Below the pieces are notes generated by a model. That model worked only from the letters and a program-made list of their open reading frames with translations. It searched no databases and was not told where the DNA came from. From positions 134,001 through 198,000 of the forward strand of contig QLIY01000139.1 in assembly GCA_003260075.1 (NCBI GenBank): a DNA stretch of 64,000 nt, given 5' to 3'. Position numbers and translations under genes: made by a program. Source of the stretch: Phallusia mammillata. Its lineage: Eukaryota; Chordata; Ascidiacea; Phlebobranchia; Ascidiidae. This document shows positions 35,403-47,744 of this stretch, one piece after another. Position 1 is the stretch's first letter. Each line of letters begins with the position of its first letter.

Positions 35403-38386
35403 ATGTTAGGTATGCAGTGCTTTACTAGCGTTTTGCTATGTTGCTCTGCTTTTTTGTACGTAGCGGGAGTTAGATCAACATCAGGTTGGTATTTTACTGA
35501 CATACTGTCAATAATAAACACTTAACCAAGTGAACAACACTAGAAATGTACGCAAAAGTAGCTTCGATAAAAGAAATAATGTCAGGCAACTAGACCATGG
35601 TAAATCAGCATTCATCAGCTTTTAATAAAGTTGCTGTTCGCATTTATCAATGCAAAATAGAGTTTGCATCTAATCAGAAAACCTATTTTGAGCAGTCAGG
35701 TTTAACTGTCCACCGCCACCAACTAACTTTCCACATGGGAGTATCAACTGCGAGAACAGAGTTTGCAGATATCAATGCACTTCACCAAACTACGAATTGT
35801 GGCCAGTAGGAAGAGATCAAAATCTGTGTGGAGCCGACGGCAACTGGCAATATGATACACCTTGTTGTGCACGTAAGTCAGTGATTCTCAACTGGTGATC
35901 CATGGGCCACTACTGGTCTATGATGACTTTTTGAGTGGTCCACAGGAAGAATTTCATTTGGTGATCAACTGGAAATAGTTGTATATATATATTTTTTTGG
36001 AATATTCAGTACGAAAAGAGCTTATCCAAGTTATTGGCTATTTGTTGTTAGCTGTCAGTTGTTCAATGTCACTTCCTCAAAATTCTGTATTGAAGGAAAA
36101 TAGATGATTTCTCTATCCATATAATTTGCAATGGACTGATCAACGCTATTTATTTAATTAAACTGGTAAAAACATCCGCCGATACTTAACTAATGCATTA
36201 GTTAAGTATTGGCACAAAACAGTTGTACTCTAACCTTTAGTCAATTTCTTGTAAAGTGTTTTTGTATTTTGTGTGTTGCAGGCCCATGTCCGCCTTATAT
36301 ATTGTCTGATTCCGTTGGTTTGTATCATTTCAAAAGAGGAAGCATGACGTTTGTTTTCCAAACCTTTGCCGAAATCCTGAAGTAAGTGAATCAGTTCGAA
36401 ATATGGCCATGTGAATTTAATTGACTCTTGACACAAAAATACCTAGAAAAAACGCTGCTTGAAAACAGATCCTTGAAGATCAAATGAGTGAATAGCAAGT
36501 GTGCAATTAGTTAAAATCGCAAAAGCACTCAACTTTTTATAAGTTTATAAGAGTTTGGTGTGAAAGTCTTTTCGAGATTAATTTCGCAAGTAACACAATA
36601 CTTTGCCATTTGCAATTTGTTTGATATTTTGTGTAGTATTTGCAACAGCAGCAACTGTTAAACTTGTATTGGTAAGAAGTTATCAATTTATATAATCGCC
36701 AGACGTTTATTCTTTCTCAAACTATAGCGTACATGGTTTTCTTTTGCAATCGTGACATGAATGTTTTGTTAATTCAGAATAATTAATATCGGCGCGGATT
36801 CAACAATGGGGGCTGGATTTACGTACGGTGTTGGACCGGTCTATTCTTCTGTTATCAATTTTAATGAATATGACGCTAACGCAACACTGTTTGGAAAACT
36901 TTTCGGAGAAAGACTTGGACCTGTACCAGATGGTAAGTGTACTGACATAACTAGTCGTAAAAATGTCATGCAAATCAGCAATATGTGTAAAGGTCAATGT
37001 GTTAAACCAGTGTTGTACTCATGTCACCATAAAGGCAATATCGCAATTTAATTAACCATATCAATAAACAATAAAAATATGCAATATTCGAAAAGTCTTT
37101 TCTTTAAGCAGTATATTAATAAATGATTGGACATTTCATCAAAAAATACACAGTGTCCATTCAAGTCGCCGAGTTGTTGGTTCATTAGATAAAGTTGAGT
37201 CTGGCTGTTTGATTAATCGAGTAAATTCGTGTTTTGTGTTTAAATATTTAAACGGGGTTGAGTTTGAGTGTTTATTACTTGCGTCAATTCTAAGTTTGTC
37301 ACCGTTGGACTCTACAGGGGAGTTTTTGTGACATTGTGTCCACAGCCGAAATTTAAAGTTTTGCTCAAAGGTAAAAATGTGTGCTAAATTTTCAGATTCG
37401 CCAACCAACACAGGCGCTGCCATCCAGTTTGCGGTTGACAGCATGTTAAGAACTGAAGTCGGAATGAGAGACGAACGAATTCCCAAAGAAATAACCGTCA
37501 TTACTGACAGCAATTCAGACGACGACGTACGAACCCCAGCAGTCTATGCTCGTAGCTTAGGATACATTGTAAGTTTTACCAAGTGGATTTAATAGTTACT
37601 TTGGGGTGCGAAGGCTGACAGTACTATCAATCAATCAGGGTGCCGTGCTAAATTTTTAGCGTTGGTTTTAGCCAGGAGATCTTCTTCTTTACGTGTCTTC
37701 TTTCGTTTTTGTACTTCATGGCTGATTACTATAAGGGCATATATATATATCTGCAGTGGAGGCCCCACATTCCTTCTGGGGGTGTTTTTTTCCGAGACAC
37801 CATCTTTATCTAGCTGACGCTTGGCATTTTTAAGTTCATCCGCCCTTCATTAGGTCTTTTTTTGGTCCTAAACGGGTTGCTATTTGCTAGCCACCCTTCA
37901 CACTACAGAAGTGTACTGATGTGGTGAGCCGGTTTAGTCGACGACGCGACTATGAATCAGGTAGTACTGGATTACATATTACCGGTAGCACGCTAAGCGT
38001 GACCTGACACAATACTATGCCAACTTAAAAAACATACATTGGTGAAAGAGAACGCGCAAAATTAAGAAACTAGTTGTCGAAATGAGGTAATGTTTTGTTT
38101 AATGATATTGTTGCTTTTTTCTGTAATGCGAAACTGCTTTTCTTAATTATCAAGCTTAATTTGGTGAAAGTGAATCACATTTTGTATACAGATTTACGTG
38201 TATGCATTCGAGAGAGAAGGCTATACTTTTGACGAACAGCAACTGCTTGACATCACTGGAAATGCCAAACATATATTTAGGTTCGTCGAGGGTTCAACTG
38301 TTTCGGTGAAGAAAACAATAAAGGATTTGTCTAAACATTTTTGTCAGGACCCATGCACCCATATCTCACATGAAAACAACCGTTAG
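35403..38386 (+). CDS. Array gene F: secreted CCP-vWA protein without LU domain
   Basis: Exons 35403-35484, 35696-35872, 36282-36381, 36778-36932, 37396-37568, 38192-38386 close in frame to 293 residues. The first exon encodes a signal peptide (MLGMQCFTSVLLCCSAFLYV and AGVRSTS) and ends in a phase-1 donor G|gttggt, which resembles the normal end of LU exon 3. It therefore splices directly to the phase-1 CCP exon, leaving out the whole three-finger domain. CCP-like domain: FNCPPPPTNFPHG, VCRYQC, YELWPVGRDQNLC. vWA: SDSVGLYHF, TNTGAAIQFAVDS, TDSNSDDDV, and an RFVEGS segment shared with E. Intron 4 carries a MITE fragment. Confidence 0.82.
35878..35985. mobile_element. hAT MITE fragment in gene F
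   Basis: GTGATTCTCAACTGGTGATC and GATGACTTTTTG then GGTCCACAGGA match the left part of the element at 53778. No right terminus. Confidence 0.55.
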
Positions 38387-38418
38387 TGTGTTGTTTATGA
38401 GTATTTTAGCGCGTTGTA

Positions 38419-38706
38419 ATGGGTGCCGGTTTGATTTTGTGTTTGGTTGTCTTTGCGTTAACCCAAATCCGTGCTTTGGAATGGTGTTTCGTTTGTAATT
38501 TTGATAAGATCAATGTATTTTCTGTTATAAAGAGCTTAACTGCTCAAAAATCGATACAACTGTTATCCAGGCATTTAATTATGTGTAAAAACTTTATTGA
38601 AAATTACACTTCAAACGAAAAAAAAATGTTTCGTTTGTGTAAGCGTCTAGAGGCGCCAAGACCATCGCCAAGTAAGAACCTTAAAAAAGTGCTGTTCTCA
38701 GATTAG
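38419..38706 (+). CDS. Small secreted Cys-containing protein, possibly saposin-like
   Basis: Frame of 95 codons beginning 32 bp after the gene F stop. Residues 1-19 form a signal peptide (MGAGLILCLVVFALTQIRA). The mature part has WCFVC, then LLSRHLIMCKNFIENY and FRLCKRLE, a C-x2-C ... C ... C layout reminiscent of a saposin B fold, though some expected cysteines are missing. A phase-1 donor (CCAAGTAAG) near 38670 could add exons. The tight spacing recalls ascidian operons resolved by trans-splicing, or this may be a separate gene. Not assigned to a family. Confidence 0.35.
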   Translation: MGAGLILCLVVFALTQIRALEWCFVCNFDKINVFSVIKSLTAQKSIQLLSRHLIMCKNFIENYTSNEKKMFRLCKRLEAPRPSPSKNLKKVLFSD

Positions 38707-38984
38707 GAGCATAAACAACAATGCAGTAATCATCCAACGGTATTTTATTACTTCCAGCTATCATTTTCAGCTTTACAGGGTGTGTCCATGTTCAAACACG
38801 GCAAACAATTGCCAGTTTTACCTACAAAACAACGATGATTAAAATAGATGTACCCACAACCTTTTTCTGACAGCTATAGTTGCTGCTAAAAACTCGCTTT
38901 TTAGGAAATGCGAACGTGTCATGAAGACAAAATGCTGAAAAAAGGTATAGGCTCTGACACTCTTTCGTCCATTTACACTTAAAC

Positions 38985-39393
38985 TAGGCCTACCATACGC
39001 CCTCTTTTTGTCCTCCTTTTTAACAAAAACCAAGTTGTCCTTTGAGGACAAGAAAAAGTACCCAAATGTCCTCCTTTTTAAAGCATTTAACAGACGAATG
39101 GACGGGATTTACCAAATACATAAGTGACAATTATGTCTTTGAAAACAAAACAAACAGACAAATATTCATCTTCAGCTTATATTTTAAAGATTACAGGTGG
39201 ATTTTACATTTAAAAAAACAAGGTTGTTTTAGTGTAGTGATGTGATAAACGTTAAACTTTATCCGAACTATCATTTAACACCGTCTAATTTCAAAGGCTT
39301 TTATTTTTTGGGGAACCTTGAAGTATTTTTTCATGTTCATGTTCTTTTCAACAATGTGTCCTCCTTTTGGGGGCTGGAAATATAGTAGGTCTA
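38985..39393. mobile_element. hAT-like MITE between F and G
   Basis: 409 bp with inverted ends TAGGCCTACCAT and ATAGTAGGTCTA, and internal GTCCTCCTTTTT blocks. Flanks ACTTAAAC (38977-38984) and AATTAAAC (39394-39401) match at 7 of 8, consistent with an old 8-bp duplication. Confidence 0.65.
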
Positions 39394-39862
39394 AATTAAA
39401 CATGACAACTTCATTGAGTTTATTACTGAGGTAGACAGATCATATGTCAACTTGGTTTGATCTAATATCTGCACAGACTGTTGATCAAAAAACAAAAAAC
39501 ACCTAAGTTAGTCACGTATTCAATTAGCATTTTCGACCTTTTAAAGATTAACTTGTTTTTACTGGTAATAAAACACCTTGTTTTATTGCATCTTTAAACG
39601 ACCCTGACAAAAAACATGGGCGTTTCTTCTAGTCAAACAAGCACTATGTCATCGAACAGCCAGTTGCATAACAATCCAATCGATACCTTTAGGGCATGAG
39701 AGTGAACATAGTTTTAAGTAACAGACTGCGCAAGTCACGTACAAAGTTGAAAATATCTGTGTCACAACCACAGGTCAAGTTATTAAGGGATATTTCGACA
39801 GGACCGACTTCGGTAGCTTCAACGCTTTTAAAATTTACGCATTAAAACAGAAAACTTGAGAG

Positions 39863-42858
39863 ATGAGGGTTGTGAATGCACTGGTGATTGTTTTTGGCGG
39901 CCTTTTACCTATCGTGGCAGCTTTAAAGTGTTTAACTTGCCAAAGTGCTTCGAGCATAGAAGAATGTGACCTTAACGGAGAACAACAATGTCAAATAAAT
40001 CAAGTAAGCTTGTGAGGTCAAGTTCTAATTCAACCTTCTTTAAAAACAAGTAAACATGTGTTCAAAGAACTCCTGTGAAGTTGTGGTGAGAAGATACAAG
40101 GACAAGATAAGCGTGAGCAAGAGCTGCAAGAATACACAAGCTTGCATGAACAACCAACTGCAGGTAATGATAAAAACAAGTTTATCGCTTCGCCTAAAGA
40201 AACATGTTAACTGCAGAACAACAGACCATCAGGAATTTCAACTCAATGTAATGGAGACCAGGACAACTCGTTTTGTACTTGTTGCTGCCAAGGCGATTTG
40301 TGTAACGCTGGATCTGACACGTGCTTGACGCCTAATTATGTTCCTGCGTCACCACAAGGCCAGTACATCAATTATAATTGAATATAATTATAATGCAGCT
40401 ACAAAAAATTGCTGGTTGTTGCTCAGTTTGTAAGTTTGGCCTGTTGAACACACCAAGGGTTAGTTATAAATATTTGTATAGTATGCAGGAAAAGAAAGTC
40501 ATAGGCCGATGTAAATTGCAAAACAAAACTTAGATTGCTTTAAATTGCAAATATTGTTTTTCAATAATACCACTGATCTGACAAACAGTTCGGTCAAATC
40601 GAAGCAACTTTAACACATCTGTTAGGTCAAGTAGTACGACAAACGGTTTGGTTCTATAATATGTTTTAAAAGACCTAAGCATATTTATAATAAAACATAG
40701 TTGGCCTTCGAACTGTGGTTTGTCAGTTAAGTAGCCGGGCAACAATAACCCAACGGTATAAGAAATATCTGTGTTTACACCCCAGTCGGTTCCAATGACT
40801 GCCCATTGCCACCACGGAGTTTTCCACACGGAAACATCAACTGCGAAAACGGAGTTTGCAGATATGAATGTACTGATGAAACCTATGGGTTGTGGCCAGT
40901 AGGACGAGATCAGAATGTGTGTGGAGCTGACGGAAACTGGCAATATGACACACCTTGTTGTGCACGTAAATATTAGGACATAAAGTAAACATTTGTAAGA
41001 CATACATCACAATTGCTGCCGTACAGAGATTTTTTTAGAAAGACGACGCTGTCCAAAACATCTATTTTGCTAATCCGTAAAGCCAATGTACAGCTTCTTG
41101 TTTGAATAGAACTATTATTCTTTTTGAATGACGGGGATAATGTTAACATCAAGGAATGAGGATAATATTAAGCGAAATATATGTAAAGGTCATTTTAAAA
41201 CATCAATAAACTGCGATCGTGTGGCTACAACTACTTTCATAGAGCAAACTAGTTTAAAACCCGCTAAAACCTCTAGTTTAAAAACTACTTTAAAAAAAAC
41301 AGATTTTGTCGTAAGTATTAGGTATCGTTTAGTTCTGTTTTAACATGACAAGAAAAAAGTTTTACGTTGTTGGTTTCAGGACCCTGTCCGCCCTACGTCT
41401 TGTATGATGCAGTGGGCCTGTATCATTTCAAGACCAGCAATGCTGCACATGTTTGGCGAAGTCTCGGGGTGTTGGCAAAGTAAGTTGCGTCAAAAAAAGT
41501 CTAGCAGAAAAATCATAGAAAAATCAATCTTTTTAACAATTAGCATATTTACACAAAAAGTTTTGCAAAACTGCCCATTGTGAATATATTTCTCTATTTG
41601 CCCAATTGTAAAAACAATTATACTTGCAAAAAGTTATTATATTTTTAGTCAGACAGATTTCGACTCGGATTCAACAAAGGTAGCAGGTGTTTCGTTTGGT
41701 CCTCAACCTCACCCTTCATCAGTGGTATACTTTAACGAATACGGAAACAACAAAACCCTAATGGACTCATTGTTTGCTGCGAGAATTCGCCCTTCTGAAG
41801 AAGGTATGTTATGTAAACTTTTGTGTCGTTCTGAACCTTAAAGAGTTTGCAAACAAACCGTGTAGCAAGGTTTAAAACAATAATGATGAGTAAAACATTG
41901 CGGAATAACAGAGACGTCTTTACGTAGGGATGGTAAAGGTGCTGATCATAAAGTTGTCGAGAAATGTACCTCCGTCGGAGCATTGAACGCAACTACTCCA
42001 TGTTAATAAGGTTGTGAGTTCCAATTCAAACTGGGGCTCTTTGGTTTACGAGGGGAAAAGACTTGATTACCATTACCACAAACAACAAGTTAAAACCTAA
42101 TCAAGCACCATAAACACCACCATAATATGTAACTTGTTCACGTAAATGCATTCTTTTAGGTACTCCCGTGAACATAGGCGTAGCGATCCAATACGCATTA
42201 GACAACCTGTTCCAGTCTGATAGAGGAATGAGGGACGAACGAGTACCAAAGGCCATATTTATTACCACTGACAGCAACTCAGATGATGACGTCAAGACGG
42301 TCGCTGAAAACGCAAGAAAACTTGGATATATTGTAGGTTTTTTTTTCCTTTATAGCTATTTTAGTTGTAGAACTATTCTTTCCATGAGAAAAACGAAACG
42401 AATTGAAATATTGTGGTGCTATATATGTGTTCAACTCCAGGTTTTTAAATCTTTTTGAACTCTCCCTTCACATAAATAATGCCGAGTTTAACCTTGTACA
42501 AACATAGCAAAAATAACTGGTATATAGCTCAAATACTGATTCAATATTGTGAGTCTCGTTACCTCAAAGAAGGTCAACCGGTTGTAAAATAAAACACAAA
42601 TCTACAAAAACCAATAAGATTGACATGTTTTCACAAAAAAAAACAATTTTACTAAATTTAAAGATCTACGTGTACGCGTTTGAGCGGGAAGGAATTGTGT
42701 TCGATGAACAACAGTTGCTTGACATCACAGGCGAGGAAGATCACATTTTTAGAATTGGAGACGACTTCGACTCATTTCCTGATAACTGGAAGGACGATAT
42801 GACAAAGCATTTCTGTGCAGACCCATGCGATCATGTATTACACGATCATAAAATTTGA
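39863..42858 (+). CDS. Array gene G: LU-CCP-vWA protein with changed vWA metal-site Thr
   Basis: Exons 39863-40003, 40068-40163, 40217-40358, 40786-40965, 41380-41479, 41649-41803, 42160-42332, 42664-42858; 393 residues. Introns 1 and 2 are only 64 and 53 bp. Signal peptide MRVVNALVIVFGGLLPIVAA, LU (LKCLTC, VSKSC instead of VSKGC, CTCCCQGDLCN), CCP-like with YGLWPVGRDQNVC, vWA with YDAVGLYHF. The usual NTGAA is NIGVA, so the Thr that would complete a metal site is Ile; TDSNSDDDV is kept. Intron 3 starts with GC (CAAG|gccagt) where paralogues have GT, so it is either a GC-AG intron or a damaged donor. AATAAA at 42874-42879. Confidence 0.83.
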
Positions 42859-42879
42859 AAACTTTTGGCACCGAATAAA

Positions 42880-43313
42880 ACTCAATGTTTAAACTATGTG
42901 TGCCCTTACAACTGCAATAGGTTTACTTGAAGTTGTGTGAAATCTAACGAAGTTTTTTTGTGATTGATTTTATTAAATGCTGCAAAAGCGTAAACAACAA
43001 AATAACGTTCTTAGATGTTGTGGTTTGTGTTGATGCATTTTGAAATAAAACTAGTATACTAAACAGTAGCTGCAAAAAAATGAACTTTGCCAGCTAAACG
43101 ATCACAGAAAACAACAAATTGACTTGCAAACACCTAATTTTAGGACCTCCATTATTAAGCAACATCGCGAAAGCACTTTGATAAATCGAAGAAGATGACA
43201 AAAAAATTAAGTCACCAAAACTAGTCTGGAACATATTGAAAAAAACAAGAGAACCTGTGCACCAGGTCATTTATAGTCTTGATGCTGACCACATGTACAG
43301 AAATGGAAAGGAC
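42880..43313. repeat. 3' flank duplicated between G-H and H-I spacers
   Basis: The stretch to about 43145 is strongly similar to 48020-48310, including ACTAAACAGTAGCTGCAAAA and CGATCACAGAAAACAACAAA. It marks the duplicated unit that created genes H and I. Confidence 0.65.
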
Positions 43314-43492
43314 CAGTGGCGGGCTTTAGCCGGTTCGCACCGGTTCTATAGAACCGTCTCGCAAAATTTAATGAGATCAGCGAACCGGTTAGCATTACTG
43401 GTTACTGTCAACGGACTTTTTGTAACAGAACCGGCTGAAAAATATTACTTTTGTGATAGAACCGGCTCAAAAAAAATTGAATCCCACTACTG
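43314..43492. mobile_element. hAT MITE upstream of gene H
   Basis: 179 bp, ends CAGTGGCGGG and CCCACTACTG, rich in repeated ACCGGTT/AACCGG words. Flanked by the perfect 8-bp duplication GAAAGGAC at 43306-43313 and 43493-43500. Confidence 0.85.
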
Positions 43493-43755
43493 GAAAGGAC
43501 TAATATAAAAACAGATTGAGGTAGAACCTCGCGGCCCCTCAACCTATTGAAATACGGGTAAAGCGATGTGTGCAACGCGTTCTTCCAAAAAATACAATTT
43601 TTCAAATGTCTTAAGGCTATTTTAATGTCGTCCCTTTACGTGTTGCCGAAACCAGTTTGACCAATCACTGAACCGGTCAAAAACTGTCTTAAGGCTATTA
43701 CTGTACCGACGTTCATAAAATCTACGCTTGCATGTTAATATCGTGACCAGCACCC

Positions 43756-43763
43756 TATATAAG
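43756..43763 (+). promoter_or_regulatory. Possible TATA box upstream of gene H
   Basis: TATATAAG lies about 240 bp upstream of the chosen start. This is plausible only with a long 5' UTR or a spliced leader region. Confidence 0.3.
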
Positions 43764-43999
43764 TCAAGCGTTTTTTACCCTAAATCAATCCATTTGAAAG
43801 AGCGCTCTATCGAAATTTAGACTCGGTAACTTAAGTGTAGTGTTCGGCGTCGTATATGTTTAATTTGTTTGTTTATTCAAGGAATCAGATATACGGTGTG
43901 CTCGGAATTGTTTACCCTAAGGGTCAGTACACACGAAAAGACTGGCCAGTTATAGATAGGGCAAAAAGTGATTATTATTTTGTGTCTATCAGAGTTTAC

Positions 44000-46900
44000 A
44001 TGAAAACAAGTTTAAGAATGGTAACTGTTGCATTGTTTTGGCTTTTTGCCTTTGCTTGTTATCACCAAGTGGCTTCTGGGCTGGAATGTATAACTTGTGA
44101 TCGTGCCTTAAGTAATGAGGAATGCAATCTTCAAGGAAAACAACAATGTCATATTAACCAGGTACAGTAGAATGTATAAAGGTGATCTGGTTTTTAAAAC
44201 GCAATGTTTTGCAGAACTTCTGCGAAACGGTGGTAAGAAGGTACAAGAACAAGTCGTATATTAGGAAAGGTTGCAAGGACACCATGGCTTGCAGTAACAA
44301 CCAAATGCAAGTAAGGGAACACGTCTGTTGCTTTCCTGAAAGGTGCCAAAAAACTCTGTCAAAACTATTTGTTTGTTGACAGAACAACAGACCTTCAGGC
44401 AAATCTACTCAATGCAATGGAGACCAAGTCAACTCGCTTTGTACTTGTTGCTGTGAAGGAGATTTGTGCAACACTGGACTTGACAACTGTTCTCCCGCTT
44501 TATCTGTCCCCACATCACCGATAGGTTGGTGTAGTATTGAAATACTGCTCCCCGATCAAATCTGTATTGCCCTGCAGTACTTGGTTGCAAATTGCAACAT
44601 TTCTGTCAAGAAAAACCGACGTATTAAAGTATGTAACATTAGTCAAAAAACTGACACCTGTTTAAACTTATTACACATCTCTTCATAGCCAAAGAGTCAG
44701 TGCTTCATGTACATATTAAAACTAATAAAATTTAGTTGTATGACTTTCGCTAAATACCAAGCCGTATACTTGCACATTGTAGTAGGCTTCAACGACTGCC
44801 CATCGCCACCAACTAACTTTCCACATGGAACTATCAACTGTGAAAATGGAGTTTGCAAATATCAATGTACTGATGAAACTGGGGGGGGGGCCTGTGGCCA
44901 GTAGGAAGAGATCAGAACAGATGTAAAGCTGATGGCAACTGGCAATATGACACACCTTGCTGTACACGTAAGAGCTATAAGATAAGTTGAATTTGCGAGA
45001 TCTTTATCTAACGATCAGTGCTCTCCCAAAATTACAATATTTTATTGCAGTTACCAAATTACCGTCTAAATAATAGATACTGCTGTGGACTAATTACAAT
45101 ACGAAAAAGCTTACTTTTTGACGTGATATAACAACCGCGCGTCAGTGTAAAAACACGACGTTAGATACAAACAGTAACCTAAGTATTCAAATAACCACAG
45201 CAGAAAAAATGCATTAACGTTAAATCCCAGAAGTTTCAGTTTGTAATTTATACATAACAAGCCATTTTATTTGGTTTACGATAAAGAGATTTGTAAACCC
45301 ATCATTGCTTCATAATCTGTTTGGTTTAACAGGTCCCTGTCCACCATACTTCCTTTTCGACTCAATAGTTTTGTCTCATTCGAAACCTGAGTTTTCTGAC
45401 AGGAGATTGGAAACACTCTCCGCAATTATCGGGTCGGTACAGCTTCTAAACACATAGTTTCAAGTACGCTTAAATTGTTTTCAATTGCAAAACAAAACTA
45501 CATCAAACAGTGAACTGAAGGTGCCAAAACTTTTTGGTGAAATATATATTCCGTAAAACTATTGTGTACAACGGTTGATTCTGTTTGGCCTAGGGTTTAT
45601 ACACTGGGTTTTGAATTGTATTGATGTAGAGAACAGTAATAACCGGAAAACTGCTACTGTAGGTGGATTTCAGTTCAAACTAGACTTTATTTTTTTGCAT
45701 CAAATAGTCTCCTGTTTTTGTTACGTAAAGTTCTTTTACAACAATGTGAAAAATTAGTTTAGATTTCGAGGGATTTCGAGGCTGTGTACTTTCGGTTTCG
45801 GGCCCCCGTACAACTTTAAGTCAAGGCTTCAAGTTGTATTTCACAATGTATTTTAAACAGATTTATTTTTAGTGAAGAATGATGTATTGTTTTAGATTAC
45901 TGGACATAAGTGCAGAATCTTCATTGTTCGCTGGTGCGTCATACGGCGCAGAGCCTTACGAGTCGTCAGTCTTTAACTTCAACGACTACGAATACAATGA
46001 AACGCAAATGTTGCAACTCTTTCTAGAAAAAAGAACTCCTACTGAAAACGGTTAGAATTTCCAATTGTCTGATTTGCATATGAACGTCGTGGCATTATCG
46101 TAAAGTCTTATTATCCTTAATAAGACTATATGCTACAAAACTTATTACCGGGTTGTGTTGTGTTTTTCCACGAAATAGGTGTAGTTGAAATTAACACTCG
46201 GTGATACAAAGCAATTTCACAACATTGTATAACATGATGTATCAGCAGAGCAAGGTTTTACTGGCGGGGTTGGGGGTAAGTTTAAGTAAAATAGTATTGA
46301 TTTGGGCCTGACAACAAAATAATGTTCGACGCAAAATATTTTTTATCGGGTTTGAATAGGTTTCGGGCTGGTACTTTTAGTCTGCCCTGATTTCAGCCTA
46401 AAACTATAAAAATTACGAAACGAAATTGATCATATGGCCTTTTTGTTAAACAATCCTTGATTGTTTAGGAGTTCCTGTTAACACCGGTGCAGCAATTCAG
46501 TACGCGATTGAAAACCTGCTGCAGAGTGATAAAGGAATGAGGGACGAACGAGTACCAAAAGCCATTTTCATCACAACTGACAGCAACTCTGACGACGACG
46601 TTAAGACAGCAGCAAAAAGGGCGCGAGACTTGGGATATTTGGTAAGTCAACAAGCAAATGACAACATCAACTTATGGCGTACAATGTTTTACAAATTACC
46701 AGCAGCAATAATTTTATTTTAAATAATAGACCCTAAATAAAAATCTTTCAGCAGGACGCGTACGTCTACCTGAGCAATAATGTAAAAGTTTACGTTTTTA
46801 CAGGCCAACAAAACAAGATTAAACTACTTTTAGATCCAAAACATTTACAAGTGCATACAAAATGCCATAGTCCGACAATAACCGCCCAGTTAGGTTTATC

Positions 46901-47191
46901 GTTCAAACTATATTTGACTAAGTAAGGAAAGCCGTAAGCAACTGACCATAGCATCTACCAAGCTAGTTCTGCATCCACGATTTCTGTTATGACTCGCAGA
47001 TGTACGTGTATGCTTTTGAGAGGGACGGTGTGACTTTGGACGACAAGCAGTTGCTTGACATTACCGGCGACCCAAAGCATATATTCAAGTTCGGCATGGA
47101 TATTGAAACGTTTCCTGACTTTTGGTGGCAAGACCTGGTTGACCACTTTTGCGAAGATCCGTGTGTGCACGTGTTACACGACCATTCATAA
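44000..47191 (+). CDS. Array gene H: LU-CCP-vWA protein with poly-G frameshift in the CCP exon
   Basis: Exons 44000-44161, 44215-44310, 44383-44524, 44783-44967, 45333-45432, 45896-46050, 46469-46641, 47000-47191. A second in-frame ATG at 44018 is the one shared with gene I. Signal peptide core MVTVALFWLFAFACYHQVAS, LU (LECITC, RKGC, CTCCCEGDLCN). Exon 4 is 185 nt: ten Gs plus CC stand where paralogues have TATGAGT, shifting the frame by five bases and giving a stop right after. Downstream, VCG has become RCK and CCA has become CTR. vWA: FDSIVLSHSK, VNTGAAIQYAIEN, TDSNSDDDV. Most of the gene is near-identical to I, but the end of exon 3 and start of intron 3 match gene B. AATAAA at 47460-47465. 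Confidence 0.8.
44881..44890. repeat. G10 run inside the CCP exon of gene H
   Basis: Same codon position as the G11 run in gene D, again a net gain of five bases. Confidence 0.9.
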
Positions 47192-47727
47192 ATATGAAAT
47201 ACCTGGACTTCTGTTCAATGAGTGTGTTGGTTCGCGTTTTTAGTTGCACATTGCTTAGTTGTGTAACAACAAATTTGCTCAAACAGCTTTACATAACACT
47301 GTCTTCATTTGAATTTTATGTACTAATGAACATTTTAACAAATACAACAAAGAAACAAAACAAACCAGCGTGGAAATTTTATATTTCAAGGACTAGACTT
47401 CGGTATCTGCAATTCAACAAAACAGTGTCGCAAAACTAGAAAGAGTCTTTTGTTGCCCAAATAAACGGAAACACCAAGCAGTTGCAACCAACGCATTGCG
47501 TATTTGTTTCTGCACATCACATGGGCCAAACTTACACAACATGCACGCCCACTTTATTTAAGTCCACGTTAGTTGAAAAGAAATTTGCTAAGGTTTTTAT
47601 GCTTCCTACGAAAAGCATGGCATTGTTGATATCTGCTGGCATGAACAACTATTATTTAGAAAAACGTTGGCACGCGATGACATAAACACATGGAAATAAC
47701 AAGTAAATTGGCACACTTCGCCTAAAA

Positions 47728-47743
47728 GGTTGCCGACCCCTGT
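47728..47743. mobile_element. Right terminus of a hAT-type MITE
   Basis: AGGTTGCCGACCCCTG is the complement of the terminus at 23208. The left end of this copy was not found. Confidence 0.4.
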
Positions 47744-47744
47744 T

